From assembly GCA_038087035.1 (NCBI GenBank), contig CP051187.1, positions 4,655,001 to 4,719,000 of the forward strand: DNA of 64,000 bases, in the 5' to 3' direction. Each line of letters opens with the position of its first letter. Within the stretch, counting starts at the first letter, position 1. This DNA is from Gloeotrichia echinulata CP02. Its GTDB lineage: Bacteria > Cyanobacteriota > Cyanobacteriia > Cyanobacteriales > Nostocaceae. A program made the position numbers and the translations under genes. Of the stretch, positions 25,786 through 33,296 are shown piece after piece. The notes beneath the pieces were generated by a model. It did not search any database. It was given only the letters and a program-made list of their open reading frames with translations, and had not been told where the DNA came from.

Positions 25786-26186
25786 TCTGGCTCAATCCAG
25801 AAAATTCCTAAACGCCTAAAATCTTTATCAAAAGAAACTACGGTTCCACCTGTTTGACGAGCAATTTCTGCAAGATACGCATCAACAAAATCAACATTTG
25901 CACTAGCCATAAGATTTAAGGCTGCAGTTACTTGTTGTATTTCATCTAATGCAATACCATCAGATGCAATTAAGGGTAACAAAACGTCAGTTATTTGCCT
26001 ACGAGAATATTTATAAAATGAACTCAATACCCAAACGACTTCTGCAACTACAATTGGTGAAAGTCTGAGGGTTATTTCTCCTTGTTCAGCCCTTTGTATT
26101 AGTCTCAAAGCACGTTCTGCTAATTGGGGAGGTTCTCCTGTGAGAAAGCGAAGCAAAACATTAGCATCTATCCAAAAATCAGTCAT
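25782..26186 (-). CDS. PIN-domain toxin (VapC-like RNase)
   Basis: 134 residues. PIN-fold ribonuclease with the four expected acidic positions: Asp8 in FWIDANVLLRFL, Glu in VVAEVVWVLS, Asp in NVDFVDAYLAE and Asp in VVSFDKDFRRL. It overlaps the upstream antitoxin by one base, the usual translational coupling. Its stop codon (25784-25782) is formed by the terminal TCAA of the IS605-like element, so the C-terminus may have been altered by that insertion, although the length is normal. Confidence 0.9.
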   Translation of the reverse strand: MTDFWIDANVLLRFLTGEPPQLAERALRLIQRAEQGEITLRLSPIVVAEVVWVLSSFYKYSRRQITDVLLPLIASDGIALDEIQQVTAALNLMASANVDFVDAYLAEIARQTGGTVVSFDKDFRRLGIFWIEPD

Positions 26187-26425
26187 TATTGTTGATTAAT
26201 TATATTTTTAGCCAAAGATTCCCCAACAATTTTCCGCATTTCTTCCTTATCTGCTTCAGGTTGATTTGCTCTAAATGCACCGTAAAATTCGCTCAGTCTT
26301 TTTTTTGCAGTGGGAGCAACTTTTTGATTGCGGAGTTTAATAAATTCAATAAAATCAGCTACAAGTTGAAATTCTTCGTCGCTTAAGTGGTCTATTTCTT
26401 GTTTGATACTTTCTTTAGTTGCCAT
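26186..26425 (-). CDS. VapB-type antitoxin (DUF2281-like)
   Basis: 79 residues starting MATKESIKQEIDHLSDEEFQ; LVADFIEFIKLRNQ is typical of short antitoxins paired with PIN toxins in cyanobacteria. The rest is a Lys/Glu-rich tail (EADKEEMRKIVGESL) that would wrap the toxin. It overlaps vapC by 1 nt and forms a two-gene toxin-antitoxin unit with it. Confidence 0.82.
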   Translation of the reverse strand: MATKESIKQEIDHLSDEEFQLVADFIEFIKLRNQKVAPTAKKRLSEFYGAFRANQPEADKEEMRKIVGESLAKNIINQQ

Positions 26426-26607
26426 TTTTTTAGTAGTTGTGTTTTAGAATAGTTTGATATTTTAATTTTACAGCACGCAGTGTATGATTGGTAATGGGTC
26501 ATTTTCTCCATAACCTATGCCCTTGTGGCTGGAGTTTTTATTTCGTCACGAACTTGTGCAATCCTGTACTTAGGAACTTCCAATAAAAAAAATATCCAAT
26601 TTGTCAA

Positions 26608-27420
26608 GTGGATGATAGAGAATCAAAAATAATACTTAGCACACCATCACCGCGCACTCGCCAAACTCTGGCTACAGACTTGTTCAATGCAGGACTAACT
26701 CCAGGTATGACGGTAATAGTACATTCTTCTCTGAGTTCACTGGGATGGGTTTGTGGTGGTTCAGTTGCAGTGGTTCAGGCTTTGATGGATGTGATTACTC
26801 CTGATGGGACTATAGTAATGCCTACCCATTCAGGTGATTTGTCTGACCCTGCTACATGGGAAGCACCACCAGTCCCCAGTGAGTGGTGGCCGATTATCCG
26901 TGAAACTATGCCGGCTTTTGATCCAAAGGTGACTCCTACACGAGGTATGGGTCAAATTGTTGAAGCTTTCCGAACTTGGCAAAATGTAGTGCGGAGTTCT
27001 CATCCAGCGGTTTCCTTTGCAGCTTGGGGAAACCAGTCTGAAAAAATCGTCTCCCATCATTCTTTAGATAATTCTTTGGGAGAAAATTCACCCTTAGCTC
27101 GTCTCTATGATTTGAATGCTTGGGTGCTGTTATTAGGAGTTGGGTACGATAGTTGTACCAGTTTTCATTTAGCGGAGTATCGCATTGGTCAAAAAGAGCG
27201 AGTGAACAGAGGTGCGCCAATTCTAGAAAATGGACAGCGAGTCTGGAAAGTTTATACAGACATTGAGTTTGAGGATGACTGTTTTGTGGAAATAGGCGAA
27301 GCTTTGGAAAAAACTGGTGATGTCAAATTCTCTACAGTTGGTTTGGCAAAAATCAAATTATTTTCTATCATAAATGCTGTTGATTTTGCAGTTAATTGGT
27401 TGACAACTAATAATAAGTGA
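26608..27420 (+). CDS. AAC(3)-family N-acetyltransferase
   Basis: 270 residues from a GTG. Antibiotic_NAT (aminoglycoside 3-N-acetyltransferase) fold: GLTPGMTVIVHSSLSSLGWV, GGSVAVVQALMDVITPDGTI, MPTHSG, FDPKVTPTRGMGQIVEAFRT, SSHPAVSFAAWG, and the late GVGYDSCTSFHLAEYRI. Members acetylate amino groups with acetyl-CoA, and many environmental ones do not act on clinical drugs. Substrate and resistance phenotype cannot be read here. No mobile gene-cassette signature surrounds it beyond the local small elements. Confidence 0.9.
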   Translation: MDDRESKIILSTPSPRTRQTLATDLFNAGLTPGMTVIVHSSLSSLGWVCGGSVAVVQALMDVITPDGTIVMPTHSGDLSDPATWEAPPVPSEWWPIIRETMPAFDPKVTPTRGMGQIVEAFRTWQNVVRSSHPAVSFAAWGNQSEKIVSHHSLDNSLGENSPLARLYDLNAWVLLLGVGYDSCTSFHLAEYRIGQKERVNRGAPILENGQRVWKVYTDIEFEDDCFVEIGEALEKTGDVKFSTVGLAKIKLFSIINAVDFAVNWLTTNNK

Positions 27421-27445
27421 TTAGGCATAACACAACTCACGTGTT

Positions 27446-27763
27446 ATACCGTTTCACTTTAAGTATGATACAAATACGTTGGTAGGGGCATGGCAATGCC
27501 CATTGGTGTCAACTTAAGCCACAGATAGCTGATCGCAAGGCTTACCTACCCACCTTGGAATGAATTCCAAGGCTAATAGCTAAAGTCTACTGAAGTAGAC
27601 TCAAGATTTCGCGGGGGTATTTAGTCATCTTTAGATGACTTTTGCTATTAGACTCCGAATTCATTCGGAGTCGGGACATGGATTTCGCGTTAAGTTGACA
27701 CGTATGGGCAATACCGTGCCCCTACTGGCTTCTATATGTATCAGAGTTTTGGTGAAATGGTAT
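27446..27763. mobile_element. E2 element interrupted by a second element
   Basis: Ends ATACCGTTTCAC and GTGAAATGGTAT with subterminal ATGATACAAATACGTTGG and TATGTATCAGAG as in intact E2 copies at 46710 and 57687. The core palindrome (GTAGGGGCATGGCAATGCC and GGCAATACCGTGCCCCTAC) is split at its centre by about 200 bp of other DNA (27505-27702). Confidence 0.85.
27505..27702. mobile_element. four-hairpin element nested inside E2
   Basis: Terminal inverted repeats TGTCAACTTAA (27507-27517) and TTAAGTTGACA (27690-27700). Inside are four consecutive tight hairpins with 2-nt loops: CCTTGGAATGAATTCCAAGG (27553), AGTCTACTGAAGTAGACT (27584), AGTCATCTTTAGATGACT (27623) and a 22-bp GACTCCGAAT palindrome (27651). 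No coding frame. The right-hand end recurs inverted at 39538-39555. Confidence 0.82.
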
Positions 27764-27769
27764 TAGGGG

Positions 27770-27796
27770 CGGGGCGCAAGGCCTTGCGCCCCTACG
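27770..27796. repeat. core palindrome GGGGCGCAAGG
   Basis: GGGGCGCAAGGCCTTGCGCC plus CCTAC, directly after the E2 element. Confidence 0.75.
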
Positions 27797-27845
27797 AGTA
27801 TCTGTGGTTCAAAGAAATAAAAATTGCAGTTAAGTCTACAATTGA

Positions 27846-27882
27846 AGGTGCGTTACGCCGAAGGCTAACGCACCCTACTGGT
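27846..27882. repeat. REP-like hairpin GGTGCGTTA/TAACGCACC
   Basis: GGTGCGTTACGCCGAAGGC followed by TAACGCACC and CTAC. Same stem as the hairpins around the RAYT gene at 38.6 kb. Confidence 0.7.
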
Positions 27883-27933
27883 TACTGTGGTTAACGGATA
27901 CCTTGAGTAAGGGAATATAATTCAGGTGTTATT

Positions 27934-28263
27934 TCAAAAGAAAGTTTCATATCTATTTATTCTCCAGCAACTACCATATTTTGATTGATTATCTGACTGC
28001 CAAAAAGCATTAAATAAATGTTTTTTTCTGCAAATCTCATTGAGCGCTATTCTTTGACAACCTTTATCATTTGATAGATAGTTACATATTTTTTGAGATT
28101 TCATATATTCAATTTCTTGGATATTACTCAGCCATATTTTTGTAAAAAATCTCATTGATTGGGCATAACTAGATTTAGATACTATTCCCAAAATCAGAGC
28201 AATAAATACAAAATTGATACTTGTTCTGGAAAGATGAAAAAATATCTTATTTAGCCTATTCAT
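27934..28263 (-). CDS. small putative secreted protein
   Basis: 109 residues. The N-terminal hydrophobic stretch (FVFIALILGIVSKSSYAQ) looks like a signal peptide with an Ala-Gln cleavage site. The mature part has several Cys (KICNYL, KGCQRI, NEICRKK, GSCWRI) that could form disulfides. The ribosome-binding site is weak. The next gene upstream (28460-28804) also encodes a small secreted protein with conserved Cys, which supports both being real. No family is recognised. Confidence 0.45.
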   Translation of the reverse strand: MNRLNKIFFHLSRTSINFVFIALILGIVSKSSYAQSMRFFTKIWLSNIQEIEYMKSQKICNYLSNDKGCQRIALNEICRKKHLFNAFWQSDNQSKYGSCWRINRYETFF

Positions 28264-28459
28264 ATAGACAGAATGGAAACATTAATATTTGTAACCTTAT
28301 CGATTAATCGAATCTTACCCAAGAGGGCGTTGCTTATTTGCGAGATAAGTTGATGATTAAAACGATAGAAATTTGGTTTTAATTCCACAGAAATTATCTC
28401 GTGATTTGGCAACCCCCCCCAAGAGATTATCAGTTAAACGGGCGATAGTTGCTCAAAAA

Positions 28460-28804
28460 TTACAAGAAATTGCGACAGACATCTCTTACAAAATTAACTT
28501 GTTCTTCTTGACGTAAAGCATATAAGTTATTACTTGCTCTGCCATTTCGGCAATCAATAGCAATCTTATATACACCACCAACAGTTGAAACTGTAGTTAC
28601 AAATTCCCCAGCTGCTCCTCGCGTTGTTTGGAGAATTTTGTAAGTTCTCTGAACACGAATTTTCCCAGCATTCCTTTGAGCAAATCTTATCAAGTCATCA
28701 ATTGAGTTAGTCAAAACTCTGGCTGCTTGTGGATATGCTGGTGTATATGCAAAAGGGCTAAGTAAAGCTAAAGACACAACAAGAACAGATGACAACTTTT
28801 TCAT
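28460..28804 (-). CDS. small secreted hypothetical protein
   Basis: 114 residues from the ATG at 28804, preferred over 28840 because GAGGAC precedes it and it begins a classical signal peptide (MKKLSSVLVVSLALLSPFAY, cleavage near YPQA). The mature part has two Cys (IDCRNG, RDVCRNFL) and a strand-rich middle (TVSTVGGVYKIAIDC). It is probably periplasmic. Function unknown. Confidence 0.6.
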   Translation of the reverse strand: MKKLSSVLVVSLALLSPFAYTPAYPQAARVLTNSIDDLIRFAQRNAGKIRVQRTYKILQTTRGAAGEFVTTVSTVGGVYKIAIDCRNGRASNNLYALRQEEQVNFVRDVCRNFL

Positions 28805-29145
28805 AATCAAGTCCTCGCAAGGGAAATTATTTAGAGTCAAGAAATTATTCAGCCGGAATACATGTCATTTCCTACAACAGAACAGAATTTAGGCAACTAG
28901 TTGATGAAATCGATGAGTAAGGCTATGTAAAGACACCCTTTGCAACGCTCAAGCCGAACTATAAACCTATTGACGTAACTAGTTATATTTGCGTAAATCT
29001 TGTTCTTGATATATACTAACTTGGTACTCAAAAACCAAAAAGCGGAAAAGGGCGGATGTTTGTAACATTGATTTAAAAAATCGACAAAAGACGGAAAAAG
29101 CAGGAAAAAGACGGCTAAAATAATTACCGTCCTCTCACATTCCTC
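28805..29145. other. intergenic region without a supported gene
   Basis: 341 bp between divergent genes. AT-rich, with an AGACGGAAAAAG direct repeat near 29082-29112. A minus-strand open frame here has no recognisable features and overlaps the next gene, so I do not call it. Confidence 0.5.
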
Positions 29146-29652
29146 ATGATGCACATTCAGGAGATATTGCAACTGGTGGATGAAGCTATTTATTTCAAAA
29201 CAGGGAACCATTTAAATGACTTGCAGCGTGGAATTATCGAGGGAACACTGAAGCGCCAAAAGTATTCTGAAATTGCTGAACAATATGATTGTACTCCAGG
29301 TCATGCCAAAGATATAGGGTACGAACTTCTGCAAATGTTATCTGATGTTTTTGGTGAATCTGTTCATAAAGGTAATCTTAAATCAGTTCTAGAACGGCAA
29401 GCAAATCTAAATATTTCTTTTGGTGATAGAAACATTAATAGTCATATAATTGGGTGTATAAATCTTGGTGATGAACAATCCATTGCCACTCCAAATAAAA
29501 GTCAGCCTGTTACTTCTAACTTGCAGCAACCTAGTCAGAATCAATCTATTCTTGAAACAATTGATAAATTACGACAATTTGGCTTAAACGATGAGCAAAT
29601 TGCAGAGGCGTTAAAGTTACCCCTGGAAGTAGTTAAGCATCTGGGTGAATAG
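29146..29652 (+). CDS. stand-alone vMAP/STAND-type N-terminal helix-turn-helix protein
   Basis: 168 residues. Residues 1-85 (EILQLVDEAIYFKTGNHLND, LQRGIIEGTLKRQKYSEIAE, CTPGHAKDIGYELLQMLSDV, FGESVHKGNLKSVLERQ) match the helix-turn-helix module found at the front of large cyanobacterial NB-ARC/NACHT or vWA-MoxR associated proteins. Here the NTPase part is missing. After a Ser/Gln linker a second small helical motif follows (RQFGLNDEQIAEALKLPLEV). It is either a true single-domain protein or a remnant of a larger one; the clean stop and complete C-terminal helix favour the first. Confidence 0.68.
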   Translation: MMHIQEILQLVDEAIYFKTGNHLNDLQRGIIEGTLKRQKYSEIAEQYDCTPGHAKDIGYELLQMLSDVFGESVHKGNLKSVLERQANLNISFGDRNINSHIIGCINLGDEQSIATPNKSQPVTSNLQQPSQNQSILETIDKLRQFGLNDEQIAEALKLPLEVVKHLGE

Positions 29653-29869
29653 GTTAGTTTTATAAGTCCAGCATATTATCATCTTAACGCGATGCCTGGG
29701 ATAGGTGTAGCGATCGCACTCTATTCTCTCTTCCTTCGTGTCCTTCTCTTCGAGACGCTTCTCTACGAGAGGCTCCGCCAATGCGAACGTGTCCTTTGCG
29801 GTTCGATATTCCATAGATTTTTTTGTCTCACGCAGAGGCGCAGAGGCGCAAAGAGGAAGGTAAGAGGGG
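29653..29869. repeat. intergenic small dispersed repeats
   Basis: SDR-type motifs (CGAGACGCTTCTCTACGAGA and GGCTCCGCCAATGCG at about 29750-29788) and a GCAGAGGCGCAGAGGCGC run near 29832-29850. Confidence 0.6.
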
Positions 29870-29980
29870 TTTTATATCCCAACACATTCAGATTCGGTAC
29901 AATATGATATCGCGATGTGTAGGGGCACGGCAATGCCGTGCCCCTACGAGTGTACCTAACTAGGGCGGGAAACACTATAA
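29870..29980 (-). mobile_element. single-copy relative of the E4 unit
   Basis: On the minus strand: TATAGTGTTTCCCGCCCTAG, TTAGGTACAC, core GTAGGGGCACGGCATTGCCG with complement, then ATCGCGATATCATATTGTAC. It aligns over the whole 106-bp unit of the array at 14988-16374 but keeps a perfect core. Confidence 0.78.
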
Positions 29981-30049
29981 TCGTTAATTATCAAGTGCGA
30001 TGGCTCGCGCATATCTAAAATATAGTCAAACATAGTGCGATCGCTTACA

Positions 30050-30315
30050 AGTTTCTGCTTCAAAGCCTGAACGTTCAGCCTCAAAGCCTCAAGCGTCAGC
30101 CTCAAAACCGCAACGCTCTCGTTTGAAACCGCAACGTTCTCGTTTGAAACCGCAACGCTCTCGTTTGAAACCGCAACGCTCTCATTTGAAACCGCAACGT
30201 TCTCGTTTGAAACCGCAACGTTCTCGTTTGAAACCGCAACGTTCTCGTTTGAAACCGCAACGTTCTCGTTTGAAACCGCAACGTTCTCGTTTGAAACCGC
30301 AACGTTCTCGTTTCC
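30050..30315. repeat. 21-bp tandem repeat array
   Basis: About ten near-perfect copies of a 21-bp unit (GCAACGTTCTCGTTTGAAAC plus C) from 30110, preceded by degenerate copies (AAAGCCTCAAGCGTCAGCCTC type). Frames on both strands are open because 21 is divisible by 3. I do not consider them genes. Confidence 0.92.
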
Positions 30316-30411
30316 ATCCTCAACCTTAATACCTGTTGCAGCTTGGTTAAATTGGTTGAGATCAGAATTGCCTATACTAGATGCAGTAACACTCCTGTGA
30401 GGAACCTACCA

Positions 30412-31113
30412 ATGACAGCCTCAGTAGAACAAAACGTTAACAAAGACGCCAAAATTCCGCCGTTAGAAAGCGGGGACAGACTCACCCGCTACGAATTTGA
30501 GCGCCGGTATCACGCTATGCCGGATACTAAAAAAGTAGAACTAATAGAAGGAGTCGTCTACGTGGCCTCACCATTACGTTTCAACAGTCATGGAAAACCC
30601 CATGCGAATCTTATCGGCTGGTTGTGGAATTACAAAATTGCTACTCCAGGTGTGGAGTTAGGCGATAATTCCACAGTCCGTCTGGATTTAGATAACGAAC
30701 CCCAGCCTGATGTTGTGTTATTGATTGATGAACTATTGGGTGGTCAAGCACGTATCAGTAGTGATGATTATATTGAAGGCGCACCAGAATTAATTGCAGA
30801 AGTTGCAGCCAGCAGCGCCGCAAATGATTTATATGATAAGAAAAAAGTCTACCGTCGTAATGGTGTTAAAGAATATATTATCTGGCAAAGTTTAGACAAT
30901 AAACTTGATTGGTTTAGCTTACACAATGGCGAATATGTGTCATTAGAACCCGATGCTGAGGGAGTAATAAAAAGTCGCGTCTTTCCCGGTTTGTGGTTAG
31001 ATGTGCAGGCGTTACGCACCGGAGAAATGACGCAAGTTTTAGCAGTGCTACAAAATGGTTTAAACTCCCAAGAACATCAAGGATTTGTGCAGCAGCTATC
31101 AAACCATGCTTAA
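30412..31113 (+). CDS. Uma2 family (DUF820) putative endonuclease
   Basis: 233 residues from the ATG at 30412 (GTGAGGAACC upstream); the frame reaches back to a TTG at 30343 but with no supporting features. PD-(D/E)XK fold of the Uma2 type: PPLESGDRLTRYEFERRYHA, VELIEGVVYVASPL, EPQPDVVLLIDE (PD), PELIAEVAASSAANDLYDKK (E-x-A and Lys), and YIIWQSLDNKLDWF. It lacks the Gln-rich coiled tail of the other two Uma2 proteins here. Function not established. Confidence 0.9.
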   Translation: MTASVEQNVNKDAKIPPLESGDRLTRYEFERRYHAMPDTKKVELIEGVVYVASPLRFNSHGKPHANLIGWLWNYKIATPGVELGDNSTVRLDLDNEPQPDVVLLIDELLGGQARISSDDYIEGAPELIAEVAASSAANDLYDKKKVYRRNGVKEYIIWQSLDNKLDWFSLHNGEYVSLEPDAEGVIKSRVFPGLWLDVQALRTGEMTQVLAVLQNGLNSQEHQGFVQQLSNHA

Positions 31114-31168
31114 ATCGCCAGGGTGGAATAATGTTAATACCTGATTTGAAAATATAGAGGTAAAAATC

Positions 31169-31396
31169 ATGACGCAAATTACTTTAGCGGAAGCAGTTTT
31201 ACATTTACCTGACTTGGTTGAAGCAGCACTTGGTGGTGAGGAAATTATCATCATCAAAGATAACCAACAAGCTGTAAAATTAAGTCCTGTATTACCAGTT
31301 AAACGCCGTCCCACATTTGGTAGCGCCAAGGGACTTGTGACAATTGCTGATGATTTTGATGAACCACTTGAAGATTTTAAGGAATATATGGAATGA
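31169..31396 (+). CDS. Phd/YefM-like antitoxin
   Basis: 75 residues. ITLAEAVLHLPDLVEAALGG followed by EEIIIIKDNQQAVKLSPV is the Phd/YefM DNA-binding and dimer unit, and FDEPLEDFKEYME is the toxin-binding tail. Its ATG follows an AGAGGTAAAA ribosome site. It overlaps the next gene by 4 nt (ATGA), the typical coupling with a PIN toxin. Confidence 0.9.
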   Translation: MTQITLAEAVLHLPDLVEAALGGEEIIIIKDNQQAVKLSPVLPVKRRPTFGSAKGLVTIADDFDEPLEDFKEYME

Positions 31397-31773
31397 GACA
31401 ACTACTGGATACTCATACTTTGATTTGGTTCGTTATGGGAGATCCAAGAATCAACCTTAGTTTGCGATCGCAAATTGAAAATAATGATAATCTGTTGAGT
31501 ATTGCCAGTGTTTGGGAAATGGCAATCAAGTATAGTATCGGTAAACTCACACTCGCCCCTAGCTTTAACGAATTTATAGAACAGCAAATAATTACGAATG
31601 GGATTGAATTAATGCCAATCACATTAGAGCATATTGCTGTGATCACTACACTACCCCTTCATCATCGTGACCCGTTTGACAGAATGTTGATTGCACAAGC
31701 GATAGTGGAAAATATACCTATACTGAGTGCTGATCAGATTTTTGATGCCTATCCCATTAAACGTTTATGGTGA
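31393..31773 (+). CDS. PIN-domain toxin (VapC-like RNase)
   Basis: 126 residues with a complete PIN active site: Asp6 (LLDTHTLIWF), Glu (SIASVWEMAIK), Asp in HHRDPFDRMLIAQA and Asp in LSADQIFDAY. The PHHRDPFDR-type motif identifies the subfamily that pairs with Phd-like antitoxins, which matches the upstream gene. It is a likely tRNA/mRNA endoribonuclease when free of antitoxin. The system looks intact, unlike the damaged pairs at 25.1 and 39.8 kb. Confidence 0.92.
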   Translation: MRQLLDTHTLIWFVMGDPRINLSLRSQIENNDNLLSIASVWEMAIKYSIGKLTLAPSFNEFIEQQIITNGIELMPITLEHIAVITTLPLHHRDPFDRMLIAQAIVENIPILSADQIFDAYPIKRLW

Positions 31774-31864
31774 GTAGCGTTCCTGATCTACCAAAAGATA
31801 AATGAGCAGCAAGCACCAAAAAATCCTAACATGATTTTAAGCAGTGCTAGGTAAAAATAATTTT

Positions 31865-33109
31865 ATGAGTTACTACATCGCTCCGCGCTTTCTTGATAAA
31901 CTTGCTGTTCACATCACCAAAAACTTCCTCAATCTTCCTGGTGTGCGCGTACCCTTGATTTTAGGTATTCATGGACGCAAAGGTGAGGGTAAGTCCTTTC
32001 AATGTGAGTTAGTCTTCGAGAAAATGGGTATCGAGGTGACTTTGATATCTGGTGGAGAATTGGAAAGTCCAGATGCTGGAGATCCAGCGCGGTTGATTCG
32101 CCTGCGCTATCGTGAAACTGCAGAATTAATCAAAGTACGCGGTAAAATGTGTGTGCTGATGATTAACGATTTAGATGCAGGTGCGGGACGCTTTGATGAA
32201 GGTACTCAGTACACTGTAAATACTCAGTTGGTAAATGCCACTCTGATGAATATTGCTGATAATCCCACAGATGTGCAGTTACCTGGTAGTTATGATTCTA
32301 CACCTTTACGCCGGGTGCCAATTATTGTTACAGGTAATGATTTTACCACTCTCTATGCGCCGTTAATTCGGGATGGACGGATGGAGAAATTTTATTGGGA
32401 ACCTGACAGAGATGATAAGGTGGGGATTGTCGGCGGGATTTTTGCACCAGATGGTCTTTCGCAGCGAGAAATTGAGCAGTTAGTTGATACATTTCCCAAT
32501 CAATCTATTGACTTTTTTAGCGCTTTGCGTTCTCGAATTTATGACGAACAAATCCGTAAATTTATCCATCAAATAGGATTTGAACGTATATCTTTGCGTG
32601 TTGTAAATAGCGTTGAAGGTCCACCAGAATTCAAAAAGCCAGATTTCACCCTGTCTCATTTAATCGACTCTGGTAACTTGATGGTTGGTGAACAAAAACG
32701 GGTGGAAAATTCCCAGTTGGTTGATGAATATAATCGATTGAATCGAGGGAGAAATTATCAACCTGTACCGCAAATTGTGACGCCAATTAGTCAACCGTCA
32801 AGCAATGGATTCGAGAAAAAAGAAGTATCGAATACTCATTTAACCCTAGAAACACAAGAACAGATTCGGCAAATTTTGGCTCAGGGTTATAAAATCAGCA
32901 TTGAACATGTAGATGAACGCCGCTTCCGCACGGGTTCATGGCAAAGTTGTGTCAATACCCACATTGATGCTCATTCTGATGCTATCTCAGCTTTGGAATC
33001 TTGTCTAGTTGAATATAGCGGTGAATATCTGCGTTTGGTAGGTATTGATCCAAAGGCGAAGCGTCGGGTGGTGGAAACGATTATTCAAAGACCGAATGGG
33101 AGAAATTAA
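31865..33109 (+). CDS. rca: Rubisco activase with C-terminal SSU-like domain
   Basis: 414 residues from the ATG at 31865 (a GTG at 31844 is in frame but less likely). AAA+ ATPase that remodels inhibited Rubisco. Walker A GIHGRKGEGKSFQCELVF (GRKGEGKS at 37-44), Walker B region MCVLMINDLDAGAG, sensor IIVTGNDF and Arg-finger region IRDGRMEKFYWEP. A linker (about 290-325) leads to a domain homologous to RbcS and to the CcmM repeats (QIRQILAQGYKISIEHVD, FRTGSWQSC, LEYSGEYLRLVGID-like end), with Cys residues that in related proteins sense redox state. It recruits Rca to Rubisco/carboxysomes. It lies 7 kb after rbcS, as in Anabaena-type genomes. Confidence 0.96.
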   Translation: MSYYIAPRFLDKLAVHITKNFLNLPGVRVPLILGIHGRKGEGKSFQCELVFEKMGIEVTLISGGELESPDAGDPARLIRLRYRETAELIKVRGKMCVLMINDLDAGAGRFDEGTQYTVNTQLVNATLMNIADNPTDVQLPGSYDSTPLRRVPIIVTGNDFTTLYAPLIRDGRMEKFYWEPDRDDKVGIVGGIFAPDGLSQREIEQLVDTFPNQSIDFFSALRSRIYDEQIRKFIHQIGFERISLRVVNSVEGPPEFKKPDFTLSHLIDSGNLMVGEQKRVENSQLVDEYNRLNRGRNYQPVPQIVTPISQPSSNGFEKKEVSNTHLTLETQEQIRQILAQGYKISIEHVDERRFRTGSWQSCVNTHIDAHSDAISALESCLVEYSGEYLRLVGIDPKAKRRVVETIIQRPNGRN

Positions 33110-33141
33110 GGGGAAATTCCTCTAATTGATCATCCCACCGC

Positions 33142-33283
33142 TTACAGCAGTTTTCATCTATTTAGACCACAAGCTGATATTTGTATTTCTTTCTTCCTTT
33201 GCGCCTTTGCGCCTTCCCTACGGGACGCTGCGCGAATGCGTGAGATATAAAGATGTGGTTCATTTACCTGAAAACCGCTGTAA
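33142..33283. mobile_element. E1 element with replaced centre
   Basis: E1 ends TTACAGCAGTTTTCA and TGAAAACCGCTGTAA, with GACCACA and TGTGGTTCATTTACC inside. The usual GTAGGGG core is absent; the middle holds TTGCGCCTTTGCGCC and a dispersed repeat (CCCTACGGGACGCTGCGCGA). Confidence 0.78.
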
Positions 33284-33296
33284 AGTTGTGGGATTG

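Noticed and set aside
28897..29211. 104-codon minus-strand frame
   Set aside because: No recognisable family, overlaps the start of the 29146 gene, and rich in codons from AT-rich spacer.
30102..30329. Frames giving KPQRSRL or RFQTRTL repeats
   Set aside because: By-product of a 21-bp tandem array open on both strands.
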